From Solibacillus isronensis (GTDB taxonomy: Bacteria > Bacillota > Bacilli > Bacillales_A > Planococcaceae): a stretch of DNA of 64,000 nt. The DNA lies in the NCBI RefSeq assembly GCF_023715405.1, contig NZ_JAMBOC010000001.1:1302001-1366000 (forward strand), given 5' to 3'. The notes under the pieces were generated by a model. The model did not search any database, was not told the origin of the DNA, and was given only the letters and a program-made list of their open reading frames with translations. Positions 8,979 to 18,642 of this stretch are shown here, in pieces; within the stretch, counting starts at the first letter, position 1, and each line of letters begins with the position of its first letter. Both the position numbers and the translations under genes were made by a program.

Positions 8979-10000
8979 AAAGTTCGCCCCCTCACTCTAT
9001 TGAAAAGAATAATAATCATCGGCAACAAAAAGGTGAAAAGAATAGTACCATAAACTAAGTAAACTTTAAAAAAATCAATTATTGAAAAACGGATAAGTAA
9101 ATTGGCTGTTATGGCAACAACAGTAAAAAAAATAAATAGCTTTATTTTAGGTGATTTTATTTTTTTCTCAAAATATACGAGGCGCATCACAAGTACATAA
9201 TTGACAATTGTAACCAATGACCAAGAAAGCCAAATATATACAAAAAACAAATCCAGCCGTTTTACAAATGTCACTTCAACAGAGTGTAATATATACAAAA
9301 TTGGTTCAGGAATGAGTGTAATTTCATTTAGTGAAAAATACATTAAAGTAAAAGATATCGATAATAAATAAAAGCTTGTTAAGATAATGAAATAAATAGA
9401 AATTGCCTTTTTGGAAATTTTCCCATTACTCGCCAAATACTTTCGAAGAATTATATACGTTTCCGCACCGCCAAATGCATAAGTACAATAAATAAAACCT
9501 TTAAACCAAGTATTTGACCGATCATAAAAAAGAGGAAGCAAATTGGTCACATTCAAACTCGGCACTGTTAAAAACATGAATATTAAAAACAATAAAAGCA
9601 TTGGAATTAGTACAACACCTATATTAACGGCAGTTTCAGGTCTACTGATACTGGCATAAAGACATACAGATAAAAATATTGTTATTAAAACCAATGTAGG
9701 TGTATTTGGAAACACCCATATCGTTAATACATACGTAATATAACTGACAAAAACCGTAATATAAATCGTCCAATAAATCAGATAAATCGCTTTTACAAAA
9801 CTATTTAAATAGAGGTATTGATGCATTCGTTCATAAAATAATAATTGCAGGAAAAAAACAACAGCTATTATTAAATATTGAATTGTAGCATCCCGATGTG
9901 CATACTCGATAATTTGATGTTGAACGGATATATAGACAAAGCCAGTTTGTATAACGAACATCAGAAGAAATAATTGAGCCTTTGTCAACTGTACACTCAT
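8954..10000 (-). CDS. GerAB/ArcD-type germinant receptor membrane subunit
   Basis: A 348-residue integral membrane protein with ten predicted helices, of the spore-germination branch of the APC superfamily. In known receptors this subunit forms the germinant-binding pocket. It starts at an ATG overlapping the A-subunit stop by 4 bp (ATGA) and runs over the start of the C subunit. Gene order A-B-C is that of classical gerA operons. The germinant cannot be predicted. Confidence 0.9.
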   Translation of the reverse strand: MSVQLTKAQLFLLMFVIQTGFVYISVQHQIIEYAHRDATIQYLIIAVVFFLQLLFYERMHQYLYLNSFVKAIYLIYWTIYITVFVSYITYVLTIWVFPNTPTLVLITIFLSVCLYASISRPETAVNIGVVLIPMLLLFLIFMFLTVPSLNVTNLLPLFYDRSNTWFKGFIYCTYAFGGAETYIILRKYLASNGKISKKAISIYFIILTSFYLLSISFTLMYFSLNEITLIPEPILYILHSVEVTFVKRLDLFFVYIWLSWSLVTIVNYVLVMRLVYFEKKIKSPKIKLFIFFTVVAITANLLIRFSIIDFFKVYLVYGTILFTFLLPMIIILFNRVRGRTLSESEKSS

Positions 10001-11562
10001 GCTTTATCTTCCTTTTTCATTGAAAAATCTTTTGCCTGCCTATTTGCTCCATAATAAGGTCCTCGGAAAAAAATCTTTCTCACTCCAACTGGATCAAAAG
10101 GAATAATGGGTGAAAAATAGGGATGCTTTAAAGAGCTTAAATTCAATAAATGAACAACTAATAAAAATGTTCCGATTACAATTCCAAAGAAACCAAAAAG
10201 TGATGCTAAAAACATAAATGGGAAACGAAGCATTCGAATAGTTGTGTTGAGTTCGACAGATGGGACTACAAAGCTTGATATTGCTGTAAATGCTACGACA
10301 ATTACCATTAAATTTGATACAAGCCCCGCGCTCACAATCGACTCCCCAATTACAAGCCCCCCAACAATACCGATTGTCTGTCCAATCGATTTCGGCAGTC
10401 GAACACTCGCCTCACGAATCAATTCAATCGTTATTTCCATAATCATCGCTTCTATAAGCGGCCGGTATGGAATCTGGTTAATATCCGTCTTCACTTTATT
10501 TGCAAGTTCAAGCGGCAAAATTTCAAAATGAAAGCTTACAATGGCTATATAAAATGCCGGCAAAAAAATGGCGGAAAAGACACTGAATAGTCGCATCAGC
10601 CGATAAAATGTTCCGACAAATACGCGTGCGTTAAAATCATCCGGTGTTTGATAAAAAGAAAAAAATGTTACAGGCCCAATGAGAGCATTTGGTGATAAAT
10701 CGGTCATTATGGCGATTTTGCCTTCCAAAATATTTGCTACAACACGATCTGGGCGTTCTGTATTCAAAAGTTGTGGAAACGGAGACCATACTTGATCTTC
10801 CAAATAGTCACTAAGCTGCCCGATGCTATAAAACATATCGACATCAACCGCATTTAATCTGTTTTCTACCGTTTTAAGCGCCTCGTTGTCAACTACATTT
10901 TCCACAAACATATAGTAAACCGTTGTTTTAGTCTCATTTCCGAGAGTGATTTGTTTTACAACAAGCTTATTATTTTTTATACGTTTTCGAATCAGTTGCA
11001 TATTCACTTCAAAATTTTCAACAAAACCTTCATGCGATCCTCTTAGAATTTGCTCATTTTCAGGCTCTTCAGGTGTTTTGTGGGCAAATTCTGCATTGTT
11101 CAAACGTATCATTTGGTTTGACTGCAATAGGATAATTAACGTTTCACCGTTACAAACATAATCAACCAGTTTTTGCTCATCATATTTTTCAGTAGTGATT
11201 ATTACCGATTCATCTTTAGCCAGTTGTTTTTTTGCAGCATAATCATTATTAATTTGTGTACCACTTATCTCTTTATTTTGTGCATCATCTTTATCAATTT
11301 CGTTATCTTCTGTATCACTTTGTTTCGGTTTGTCAGTATGTTGGTTCTTTTCCTGATCTGCTTGCGAGGAAGAACGATTCAACTGCTTCAGATTAATAAG
11401 GCTTTGTTCGACATCCTTTTTATTAACAAGTGATGAGTAATAACATAAAATGACGTTTTCTTCTTTACCAAGCTTAATTTCTTTTGCAACAAAGTCCGAT
11501 GAATGGAGGAATTGCTTATTAAGTCGTTTAATTTCCTGCTTTATTTCCATTGTTTGTGTCAA
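9997..11562 (-). CDS. GerA-family germinant receptor A subunit
   Basis: A 521-residue receptor subunit. The C-terminal half has the family's membrane helices and motifs (LNTERPDRVVANILEGKIAI, PFPQL, FEILPLEL). The N-terminal soluble part contains an unusual hydrophilic insert at about residues 64-107, rich in Asp, Glu, Gln, Lys and Asn, between two conserved N-terminal subdomains. The start is TTG at 11562 behind a G6 ribosome site. It heads a three-gene operon expected to be transcribed in the forespore by SigG; I see only a weak SigG-like candidate upstream. Confidence 0.92.
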   Translation of the reverse strand: MTQTMEIKQEIKRLNKQFLHSSDFVAKEIKLGKEENVILCYYSSLVNKKDVEQSLINLKQLNRSSSQADQEKNQHTDKPKQSDTEDNEIDKDDAQNKEISGTQINNDYAAKKQLAKDESVIITTEKYDEQKLVDYVCNGETLIILLQSNQMIRLNNAEFAHKTPEEPENEQILRGSHEGFVENFEVNMQLIRKRIKNNKLVVKQITLGNETKTTVYYMFVENVVDNEALKTVENRLNAVDVDMFYSIGQLSDYLEDQVWSPFPQLLNTERPDRVVANILEGKIAIMTDLSPNALIGPVTFFSFYQTPDDFNARVFVGTFYRLMRLFSVFSAIFLPAFYIAIVSFHFEILPLELANKVKTDINQIPYRPLIEAMIMEITIELIREASVRLPKSIGQTIGIVGGLVIGESIVSAGLVSNLMVIVVAFTAISSFVVPSVELNTTIRMLRFPFMFLASLFGFFGIVIGTFLLVVHLLNLSSLKHPYFSPIIPFDPVGVRKIFFRGPYYGANRQAKDFSMKKEDKA

Positions 11563-11696
11563 TACGACTCCCCCCTTTTTTGACAAGTATAGGATATTTT
11601 TAAAAGAGTTATTCATTTTTGTTTAAGGAGCAAAAACGGGGGAAAAATAAAGAAAGATTGGCTTCATTTGTGTATAAACATTTTAAAGCAGAGCAA

Positions 11697-11733
11697 ATTG
11701 TAAAAATTGAATTACTTATTATACTTTTACAAT
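11697..11733 (+). promoter_or_regulatory. Promoter of BCCT gene flanked by inverted repeat
   Basis: TTGTAA (11698-11703) and TATACT (11720-11725) are 16 bp apart. ATTGTAAAA (11697) and TTTTACAAT (ending 11733) form a 9-bp perfect inverted repeat bracketing this promoter, which could be an operator for a local osmotic repressor. Regulator unknown. Confidence 0.4.
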
Positions 11734-11806
11734 TAATAAATGAAAAAAAGTGTTTATTTTTCAAATTCGGAAATGAATTCATCAGTTATTGAACGGGGGT
11801 TATAAA

Positions 11807-13345
11807 ATGAAAAAAGTAGGCATTGTTTTTTGGAGCTCGTTTACGTTAGTAATGCTGGCTGTTCTAGTCGGGATAATTGCTCCACAGACATTAGAAAATG
11901 TCACCAAGAACATTCAAAATTTACTTACTTATAATTTTGGCTGGTATTATTTATTAGTCGTTGCAATCATTATTGCGTTTTGTGTTTTCCTTATATTGAG
12001 TCCTGTTGGAGCCATACGTCTTGGTAAGCCGACTGACCGGCCGGACTACAGCAATGCATCATGGTTTGCGATGCTATTTAGTGCGGGAATGGGAATTGGT
12101 TTAGTGTTCTGGGGGGCAGCGGAACCATTATCACATTTTGCTATTAGTTCCCCACAGGCTCCTGAAGGTTCCCAGCAAGCATTGAAAGATTCATTTCGAT
12201 ACACGTTCTTCCATTGGGGAATTTCCGCTTGGGCCATTTATGGTGTAGTCGCATTGGCACTCGCCTACTCCAATTTCCGTAAAGGGGCACCCGGTTTAAT
12301 AAGTTCCACACTTTTTCCTCTTTTCGGTGAAAAAACAAAGGGTCCTATTGGATATATAATTGATATTATCGCGGTCTTCGCTACAGTAATCGGTGTTGCC
12401 ACAACACTCGGTTTAGGTGCACAGCAAATTAATGGCGGTCTTTCCTATTTATTTGACCTTCCAATCAACTTTACTGTTCAATTAATCATCATTGTTATCG
12501 TTACGGTATTGTTTATCATTTCCGCTTCAACCGGTCTTGATAAAGGAATTCAACTGTTAAGTAATTGGAACCTCTATTTGGCAGCTGTCTTATTAATATT
12601 GACTTTATTTATTGGTCCTACTGTTGCCATTATGAACGACTTTACTTCAGGACTCGGCAGTTATTTACAAAACTTCGTACAAATGAGTTTACGTATGGAA
12701 CCGGGTGATGCGGGCAGCCGTGATTGGATTAACAGCTGGACGATTTTCTATTGGGCATGGTGGATGTCCTGGTCTCCATTTGTCGGCATTTTCATTGCGC
12801 GTATTTCAAAAGGACGAACAATCCGTGAATTTTTAATGGGTGTTATTTTAGCACCAACACTTGTTAGTATTTTCTGGTTTGCTACGTTTGGTACGACGGC
12901 GATTGAAACATATTTGACAAAAGATAAAGGGCTTGTTGATTTACCGACAGAGCAGCTTTTATTCGGTGTATTTGATCAGATGCCGCTAGGCTTTATTTTA
13001 TCGATTATCGCGCTCTTACTAGTAGCGATATTCTTCATTACTTCAGCCGATTCTGCTACATTCGTATTAGGGATGCAAACAACATTTGGCTCGATGAACC
13101 CATCATTTAAAATAAAATTGATTTGGGGAATATTACAGGCTGCGATTGCAGCAAGTTTATTATTCTCCGGTGGTTTGACCGCACTGCAGAATGCCGCGAT
13201 AATTGTCGCCTTCCCATTCTCGTTTATCATTTTGCTGATGATACTTTCGCTCTACAAATCATTAATGGCTGAGAGGAAGAAATTAGGTCTCTACATCCGA
13301 CCGAAAAAACAGCCACCTTCGAATGCTCACAAGAAAGAGAGCTGA
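11807..13345 (+). CDS. BCCT-family betaine/choline/carnitine transporter
   Basis: A 512-residue, 12-helix sodium-coupled transporter. The glycine-rich motif [14 protein letters not shown] and the tryptophan-rich signature [14 protein letters not shown] with [10 protein letters not shown] are intact, placing it with OpuD-like carriers of compatible solutes such as glycine betaine. The ATG at 11807 follows GGGGG; a TTG at 11789 is not needed. It is monocistronic with a strong terminator. Substrate among betaine, choline and carnitine is not resolved. Confidence 0.92.
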   Translation: MKKVGIVFWSSFTLVMLAVLVGIIAPQTLENVTKNIQNLLTYNFGWYYLLVVAIIIAFCVFLILSPVGAIRLGKPTDRPDYSNASWFAMLFSAGMGIGLVFWGAAEPLSHFAISSPQAPEGSQQALKDSFRYTFFHWGISAWAIYGVVALALAYSNFRKGAPGLISSTLFPLFGEKTKGPIGYIIDIIAVFATVIGVATTLGLGAQQINGGLSYLFDLPINFTVQLIIIVIVTVLFIISASTGLDKGIQLLSNWNLYLAAVLLILTLFIGPTVAIMNDFTSGLGSYLQNFVQMSLRMEPGDAGSRDWINSWTIFYWAWWMSWSPFVGIFIARISKGRTIREFLMGVILAPTLVSIFWFATFGTTAIETYLTKDKGLVDLPTEQLLFGVFDQMPLGFILSIIALLLVAIFFITSADSATFVLGMQTTFGSMNPSFKIKLIWGILQAAIAASLLFSGGLTALQNAAIIVAFPFSFIILLMILSLYKSLMAERKKLGLYIRPKKQPPSNAHKKES

Positions 13346-13355
13346 CATGCTCCCC

Positions 13356-13389
13356 AAAAAAAGCGTCGCAAATTTGCGACGCTTTTTTT
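13356..13389. terminator. Bidirectional terminator
   Basis: A near-perfect palindrome with a GC core (AGCGTCGCAA) and seven A and T residues on each side, between the BCCT gene and the convergent ctaG-like gene. Confidence 0.9.
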
Positions 13390-13436
13390 CTGAAGAAATT
13401 TTTACTGCTATTTAAAGTTAAGCCGTAACAACTACC

Positions 13437-14291
13437 TTATTTTCCATGCATACTAACCTGTTCCCTATTGAACCCCACTGTAACATTTCGTCGCGGCTTT
13501 GCTGATTTGTACCATTGCCAGCAAAAAATAATAATGATCACAACTTCTATCCAGTCTCCTACATAGTACATGACCATACTTCCCATTTCCGCCTCTTGCT
13601 GTGATACTCCTGCAGGCGGATTCGCGTACATATACTTCGACAATATATCATGGCCGGCAATTGCAATGATTAAAACTGCCGCCCGGAATCGGTAGGAATA
13701 TTGATGGTAGACCGGATCGAAATAAATAATGGAGATCGTGAATACATAGCCAGCAATAAAAAAATGCAAATGTACAAATAAAGCAAAAAACGCATTTTCA
13801 TGCATGTAAACAAATAGATTCGTTGTATATAACAGCCAAAGTCCCCCCACATTTAAAACTGCAGCAGTGATCGGGTGCGAAACGAATTTTAGCAAGCGAC
13901 TTTTTAAAATGGAAGTCAGCTTACGTGCTAATGTTGTATTTGCTGTTCTGAGCAGCAAAGTTATCGGCTTAGCAATTGCCAAAAAAATTGGTGCGACCAT
14001 ACTTAAAAATAAGTGGCTCACCATATGTGCTGTAAAGTTAGAATGGGCAATGTTTGCCAACGGACCGACAACTGCAGCAAGTGCAATAACCATACCAATT
14101 GTCCAGCAAATTGTACGGAAAATGGGCCATTTTTTATAGCGCTGATTCGTTATGAGGACAGCGGTTATATATGCTACTAATAAAAATATGAAAACGACCC
14201 CAAGCACTAATTGAAGGTTTATACCAGGTACTGAATGATTCATAGCATTATGTCCATGACTGTGCAGTAAGTATTGGCTATTCATTTGCAT
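13437..14291 (-). CDS. ctaG: Cytochrome c oxidase assembly protein, CtaG (caa3) type
   Basis: A 284-residue membrane protein with seven or eight helices and the histidines typical of the CtaG_Bacillus family (FTAHMVSHLFLSMVAP, HENAFFALFVHLHFFIAGY, GHDILSKYMYA, YYVGDWIEVVIIIIFCWQW). The family helps assemble the copper centre of caa3-type oxidase. No oxidase genes are in the window. It overlaps the upstream DUF2243 gene by 14 bp; a second in-frame ATG at 14285 is an equally possible start. Confidence 0.85.
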   Translation of the reverse strand: MQMNSQYLLHSHGHNAMNHSVPGINLQLVLGVVFIFLLVAYITAVLITNQRYKKWPIFRTICWTIGMVIALAAVVGPLANIAHSNFTAHMVSHLFLSMVAPIFLAIAKPITLLLRTANTTLARKLTSILKSRLLKFVSHPITAAVLNVGGLWLLYTTNLFVYMHENAFFALFVHLHFFIAGYVFTISIIYFDPVYHQYSYRFRAAVLIIAIAGHDILSKYMYANPPAGVSQQEAEMGSMVMYYVGDWIEVVIIIIFCWQWYKSAKPRRNVTVGFNREQVSMHGK

Positions 14292-14757
14292 TCTTCTCTT
14301 TTAAAGTACTGTTTTTTGATGTGCGGAATATTAGATAAATACCGATTAGTAAAATAATCAAAGCACCGACATTCCACACAATATCGTACACAATGACATT
14401 GTCCACGTATCGAATTTGATGAATTCGCATCCATTTATGTTGAATGATGCCGTCATACAATTGGAATACACCAACCCCTAATAATACTCCGCCAAGCCAT
14501 CGTTGAAAGATCAGACCATTTCTCCGACGCAGATCAGCAAATAAAAATAACCCTGCTATCGTAGCAAACCAGCTGAAGGCATGAAAAATACCATCGGAAA
14601 TTAACCCGATATCCGTTGTCGATTTGTCGTAAAAATGATGCCATCTTAACAGCTGGTGAAAAACGGTTTCATCAATAAAGGCAATCAAACCGACGCCAAA
14701 CAGGATTCCTGACCACATGTTACGGCGCGAAACTTCTATGTCGTTGTTATTTCTCAT
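14278..14757 (-). CDS. DUF2243 membrane protein
   Basis: A 159-residue, four-helix membrane protein matching the DUF2243 pattern (SGILFGVGLIAFIDETVFHQ, LLRWHHFYDKSTTDIGLISD, FDGII-like YDGIIQHKW). Conserved histidines suggest metal or haem binding. It is translationally linked to the CtaG-like protein, a pairing that suggests a shared role in terminal oxidase copper or haem assembly (inference). A GGAG site lies 12 bases before the ATG. Confidence 0.8.
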   Translation of the reverse strand: MRNNNDIEVSRRNMWSGILFGVGLIAFIDETVFHQLLRWHHFYDKSTTDIGLISDGIFHAFSWFATIAGLFLFADLRRRNGLIFQRWLGGVLLGVGVFQLYDGIIQHKWMRIHQIRYVDNVIVYDIVWNVGALIILLIGIYLIFRTSKNSTLKEKNANE

Positions 14758-14862
14758 GTCAATTCAGAGCTCCTTTACGTGTAATTACTTACATCTAATC
14801 TCTCCAAATACATCACAACATATTCGATAATAGAAGTTCCCCTCTTACCTTATTGACTAAAC

Positions 14863-16191
14863 CTAATTTCCTGCATTTAATCCTTGTTCTTCAAAAGTTT
14901 TAATCAATTCGTTCATATAATCGTTTATCTCTTGCTCCGTCGGAATATTTTCAAGCAGCTCAGGAATCGTATACAGGTTTCCATCCTTTACTATCCGATC
15001 GATTTTCATTGTATTTTTTATATCGCTAAGGGGATTTTCATCCAGTACTAATAGATCCGCAGTAAAACCTTCTTTTATATCACCTAAATCCGCTACTTTC
15101 AAAGCTTTTGCTGCATTAATTGTAGCTTGCTGAAGGGCCTCTAATGGTGTGAATCCGGCATCAATAAACAGCTGAAGCTCACGGTGCAATGCAAAGCCTG
15201 GATATGTATAATTTCCTGCAGGTGTATCTGTTCCTGTTACAACAGTTCCACCCATTTTGTAATAGATATAGGCAATTTTTTGAATCATTTTCGTTTGTGT
15301 TCCAAACGTAACCTGTCCTTGTTTTGCCTGTACAGCTTGTGGCCAATGCTTAAATAAGTAGTCACTGTTTTCCATATGATGAACAACTTCATGTGTTGTT
15401 GTCCAATAGTGCTCTGCTAATCGCATCTGGTCATACAAAACGATAGTTGGACAAAGCTTAATATCCTTTTTCAACAATTCTTTACATACGCTTTCTATCA
15501 ATTGTTCATCCGGCTGTTCCCAAGGTATTGCATCCCAGATTTCTTTCGGTGCATCCATTGACCATTCTGGATACATCGCCTGAATAATACCAGAGCCATG
15601 TTCCAGTCAATCAATCCCTATGTCTGCCGCAAGCAATGCATCTACTTTTTTGGAATATAATATATCACTGCTTACTTCTAAATTATGTTTTCGTGCTTCA
15701 TTCACTACTACTTCCATATATTCTGGATCAAGCCAGCCGTAAACTTTAATAAAATGTGCTCCAAGCTCTAGTTGCCGCGCTACTTCCTGTTTCGCAAGAT
15801 CTGTATTGTCGACATTGATGTTATAGGCAGTATCGTCTCCCCACAAGCCTGGGGGTCCATCAATCATACAATCTGCAGAAATAACGCGCGGCTCCATTTC
15901 ACTTCCATTCGCATCGATAAATGGTTTGAGTTCAATAATGCTCCCCGCAGTATTACGAACCGTTGTAATACCTGCTGCTGTGAAGTAATTGGCAAAGTGT
16001 TTTTTTATATGGACATGCATATCAATCAATCCTGGAATCAGCCATTTATCCGTAAAATCCAATACTTCAATATTATCTATTTGAAGATTAGGAGCCACTT
16101 TTAATATTTTATTATTTTCAATATAAACATCCTGTCTACTAAACTCGCCTGTTTCCATATTTACTACAAACCCGTTTTTTAATAGTTTCAT
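14863..16191 (-). pseudogene. Amidohydrolase interrupted by one in-frame TGA
   Basis: A metal-dependent amidohydrolase-family gene of 442 codons plus stop. The N-terminal part has the metal motif LIPGLIDMHVHIKKHF and ends at ADIGID; a TGA (15609-15607) follows; the same frame then continues LEHGSGIIQAMYPEWSMDAP, which is normal family sequence through TGTDTPAGNY and LVLDENPLSDI to the C-terminus. Codon TGA probably replaced TGG or TGC. There is no frameshift and both halves are otherwise intact, so the lesion is recent or a sequencing error. The start is ATG 16191 after AAAGGGG. Substrate class (imidazolonepropionase/prolidase-like) unresolved. Confidence 0.85.
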
Positions 16192-16292
16192 TTTCAAACC
16201 CCTTTAAATTTTATCGCTATCTTAAATTTTAGTTTAATTTAAATATTCTGGAAATGATATAATTTTATTACAATGAGAATGAGGTGAATTCG

Positions 16293-16808
16293 ATGAACAC
16301 AATTGGTGAAAAAAGTATAGTCAGAAAAGCGAACGAAAATGATACTTCACAAATACTTGCAGTGATGAAAGATGCAGAACAGTCCGGATTTATGCTCTTT
16401 GCACCGGATGAAAGAAACATGGCACCAGCTGCTTTAAGCAAGTTAATCCATTCCATAAATCAGACACCAACATCCGGTTTCTTTATCGCAGAGCATCAGG
16501 ATGAGATTTTAGGGTATCTCCTTTTAAAAGCGGAAACGTTATCCCGTACTTCTCACCGAGCTCAAATTGCTGTCGGTGTACATAGTAAAAGTCGTGGTAA
16601 AGGCGTTGGTACCGCTTTGTTCGACTATATGATTCAGTGGGCAAAGAAGTCGCAGCTCCATCGCCTGGAGTTAACGGTCATTGAGTATAATGAACAAGCT
16701 GTCCATCTTTATAAGAAAATGGGGTTTGAAGTTGAAGGCGTGAAAAAAAATTCTTTACTCATTGACGGACAATATGTAAATGAACTATACATGGCGAAAT
16801 TGCTTTAA
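16293..16808 (+). CDS. GNAT-family N-acetyltransferase
   Basis: A 171-residue acetyltransferase. The acetyl-CoA motif A region (IAVGVHSKSRGKGVGTALFDYMIQWA) and the following ELTVIEYNEQAVHLYKKMGFEVEGVKKN segment are textbook GNAT, closest in style to RimI/phosphinothricin-type enzymes. The ATG at 16293 has GAGGTG seven bases upstream, favouring it over the GTG at 16284. Acceptor substrate unknown. Terminator follows. Confidence 0.88.
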   Translation: MNTIGEKSIVRKANENDTSQILAVMKDAEQSGFMLFAPDERNMAPAALSKLIHSINQTPTSGFFIAEHQDEILGYLLLKAETLSRTSHRAQIAVGVHSKSRGKGVGTALFDYMIQWAKKSQLHRLELTVIEYNEQAVHLYKKMGFEVEGVKKNSLLIDGQYVNELYMAKLL

Positions 16809-16812
16809 TTAT

Positions 16813-16849
16813 AAAAGGGCTACTCAAGTAAAACTGAGTAACCCCTTTT
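16813..16849. terminator. Terminator between convergent genes
   Basis: AAAAGGG-CTACTCA pairs with TGAGTA-CCCCTTTT, between the GNAT gene and the leftward dioxygenase gene. Confidence 0.75.
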
Positions 16850-16862
16850 CATTATCACACTA

Positions 16863-17801
16863 CTAATCTAACTCTCTAACTTTAATCGGGAACAGCGAAT
16901 TTTCTAAACGGTCACGGTAATCTTCATATTGTACCGGCAACTTTAGCTGCTCGCCCATTGTTTCCGGCGTTTCATCATGCGCAAATCCTGGTGGGTCTGT
17001 CGCGATTTCGAATAAAATCTCTCCCGACTCACGGAAGTAAACCGCATTAAAGTAATTACGGTCTTTTATATCCGTTACATGCTGACCTTTATCCATCGCG
17101 TATTGCTGCCATTCTTTATGATCCTGTTCGTCATTTGCACGCCATGCAATGTGATGTACAGTTCCGACACCCATCGCTCCTCGATTACCGACTGTCATTT
17201 TCACGTCTACAATATTGCCGATTGATGCTGTTGCTTTTAATCTTACAAAATCTCCTTCACGGGCAATCTCAACTAGTCCCATCACGTCAACTAATGTATT
17301 GATCGTTTCTTCCGGCTTTGATGAATATAAAATTGCACCGCCAAAGCCTTTAATCGCTACATCAGCAGATATTCCACCAAACGTCCAGCCATTTAGAGAA
17401 CCCCCTTCACGTGCGACAATTTCGAGATGCAAACCATGTGGATCATCGAATTGTAGATAGTTCTCTTCAAATCTTGTTTCTTCTTTAAATAGTATATTGA
17501 ATTTTGTTAAGCGTTCTTTCCAGAAATCCATTGCTCCCATTGGTACAACGTATGTTGTCACACCAACTTGACCATCGCCGATTCTGCCTTTATATGCTGC
17601 CGGCCAAGGGAAGAATGTAATGATTGTCCCTGGCTCTCCGCCTTCATTCCCGAAATATAAATGATATGTTTCCGGGTCGTCAAAATTGACTGTTTTCTTT
17701 ACAAGACGTAATCCAAGAACACCCGCATAGAAATCGACATTTTCCTGAGGATGACCAACGATTGCTGTAATGTGATGAATTCCTGTTGTATGTTTTTTCA
17801 T
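16863..17801 (-). CDS. mhqO: Ring-cleaving (extradiol-type) dioxygenase of the MhqA/MhqE/MhqO group
   Basis: A 312-residue protein built of two vicinal-oxygen-chelate modules. The metal-ligand positions are visible as GIHHITAIVG, GTVHHIAWRA and GEILFEIATDPPGFAHDE. In B. subtilis the MhqA/E/O proteins degrade hydroquinone or catechol adducts under MhqR control. ATG 17801 has GGAGG eight bases upstream. It lies behind an FMN reductase gene, although a 12-bp hairpin separates them. The symbol reflects family, not proven orthology. Confidence 0.85.
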   Translation of the reverse strand: MKKHTTGIHHITAIVGHPQENVDFYAGVLGLRLVKKTVNFDDPETYHLYFGNEGGEPGTIITFFPWPAAYKGRIGDGQVGVTTYVVPMGAMDFWKERLTKFNILFKEETRFEENYLQFDDPHGLHLEIVAREGGSLNGWTFGGISADVAIKGFGGAILYSSKPEETINTLVDVMGLVEIAREGDFVRLKATASIGNIVDVKMTVGNRGAMGVGTVHHIAWRANDEQDHKEWQQYAMDKGQHVTDIKDRNYFNAVYFRESGEILFEIATDPPGFAHDETPETMGEQLKLPVQYEDYRDRLENSLFPIKVRELD

Positions 17802-17878
17802 GTACATTTCCTCCATTCGTAAAAACTGAACACAACATTCCATTTGATAAAACACTCTGTCCAATTTTTATGTAATAA

Positions 17879-17908
17879 ATCTAGCACATGCCATAACATG
17901 TGCTAGAT
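17879..17908 (-). terminator. Hairpin between FMN reductase and dioxygenase genes
   Basis: A 12-bp perfect stem (ATCTAGCACATG with CATGTGCTAGAT) and 6-base loop, followed on the minus strand by TTTATTACA. It is a weak terminator or an mRNA-processing hairpin that would lower dioxygenase expression relative to the reductase. Confidence 0.5.
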
Positions 17909-17922
17909 CGATGATATGTTAA

Positions 17923-18516
17923 TTAACGAATTGTTTTTAAAGCTTTTGACCATGGAATTACTTGATCCAGCATTTGGTTTACTGAATCTGCCTGCACATC
18001 TTTCGGCTTGAAAGTTGTACCGTTTTCGAAATCAGTGAATAATGATAAAGCTGGGTGTACACGCACATCCGCAACAAGTAGTTCACCTAAAATACCGCGT
18101 AAATGTTCAGCAGCACGTGCTCCACCAACAGAACCGTAAGATACGATACCCGCTGCTTTGTTGTTCCATTCATCACGTAAGTAATCTAATGCATTTTTAA
18201 GTGCACCTGTAATAGAATGATTGTATTCTTGAACAATGAATACAAATCCGTCTTGTTTTGCGATTGCTTCAGACCAGCCTGCAGCACCCGATGCATCCCC
18301 ACCCGGTTCTCCTAGTAATGGCAATTTGAAATCCGCAATATCAATAATTGTATAGTTAGCATCACCGCGTTTATCTGCGATTTCTTTCACCCATGCACCG
18401 ACTTGAGGGCTTACACGACCTTCACGAGTTGATCCTAAAATAATACCGATGTTTAATTTTTCCATTGTAGTTTCCTCCACTTTCTTATTTCCAAATAGTT
18501 TACTGATGAATCCCAT
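17923..18516 (-). CDS. NADPH-dependent FMN reductase
   Basis: A 197-residue flavodoxin-fold reductase. The FMN phosphate loop GSTREGRVSPQVG and the second motif QEYNHSITGALKNALDYLRDEW identify the FMN_red/azoreductase-like family, which reduces quinones or supplies FMNH2. Two starts have good ribosome sites: ATG 18516 (GGAGTG) adds a 17-residue N-terminus, and an internal ATG at 18465 (GGAGG) begins directly at the domain (EKLNIGIILGS). An MhqR-like operator lies just upstream, which supports a quinone-detoxification role with the adjacent dioxygenase. Confidence 0.88.
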   Translation of the reverse strand: MGFISKLFGNKKVEETTMEKLNIGIILGSTREGRVSPQVGAWVKEIADKRGDANYTIIDIADFKLPLLGEPGGDASGAAGWSEAIAKQDGFVFIVQEYNHSITGALKNALDYLRDEWNNKAAGIVSYGSVGGARAAEHLRGILGELLVADVRVHPALSLFTDFENGTTFKPKDVQADSVNQMLDQVIPWSKALKTIR

Positions 18517-18534
18517 TTCTTACACTCCTTCAAT

Positions 18535-18552
18535 TATCTCGGATTCGAGATA
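18535..18552. promoter_or_regulatory. MhqR-type operator upstream of FMN reductase
   Basis: TATCTCGGATTCGAGATA differs at one base from the palindrome TATCTCGAATTCGAGATA described for B. subtilis MhqR. It lies 19-36 bp before the reductase start. Confidence 0.8.
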
Positions 18553-18642
18553 TCGACTGTACTTTTATGCATTCTTATCAGTAACGTAAATCATTATTTC
18601 CGTTTTGCTGACAATTTATCCTTATAAATACCTTCAATATTA

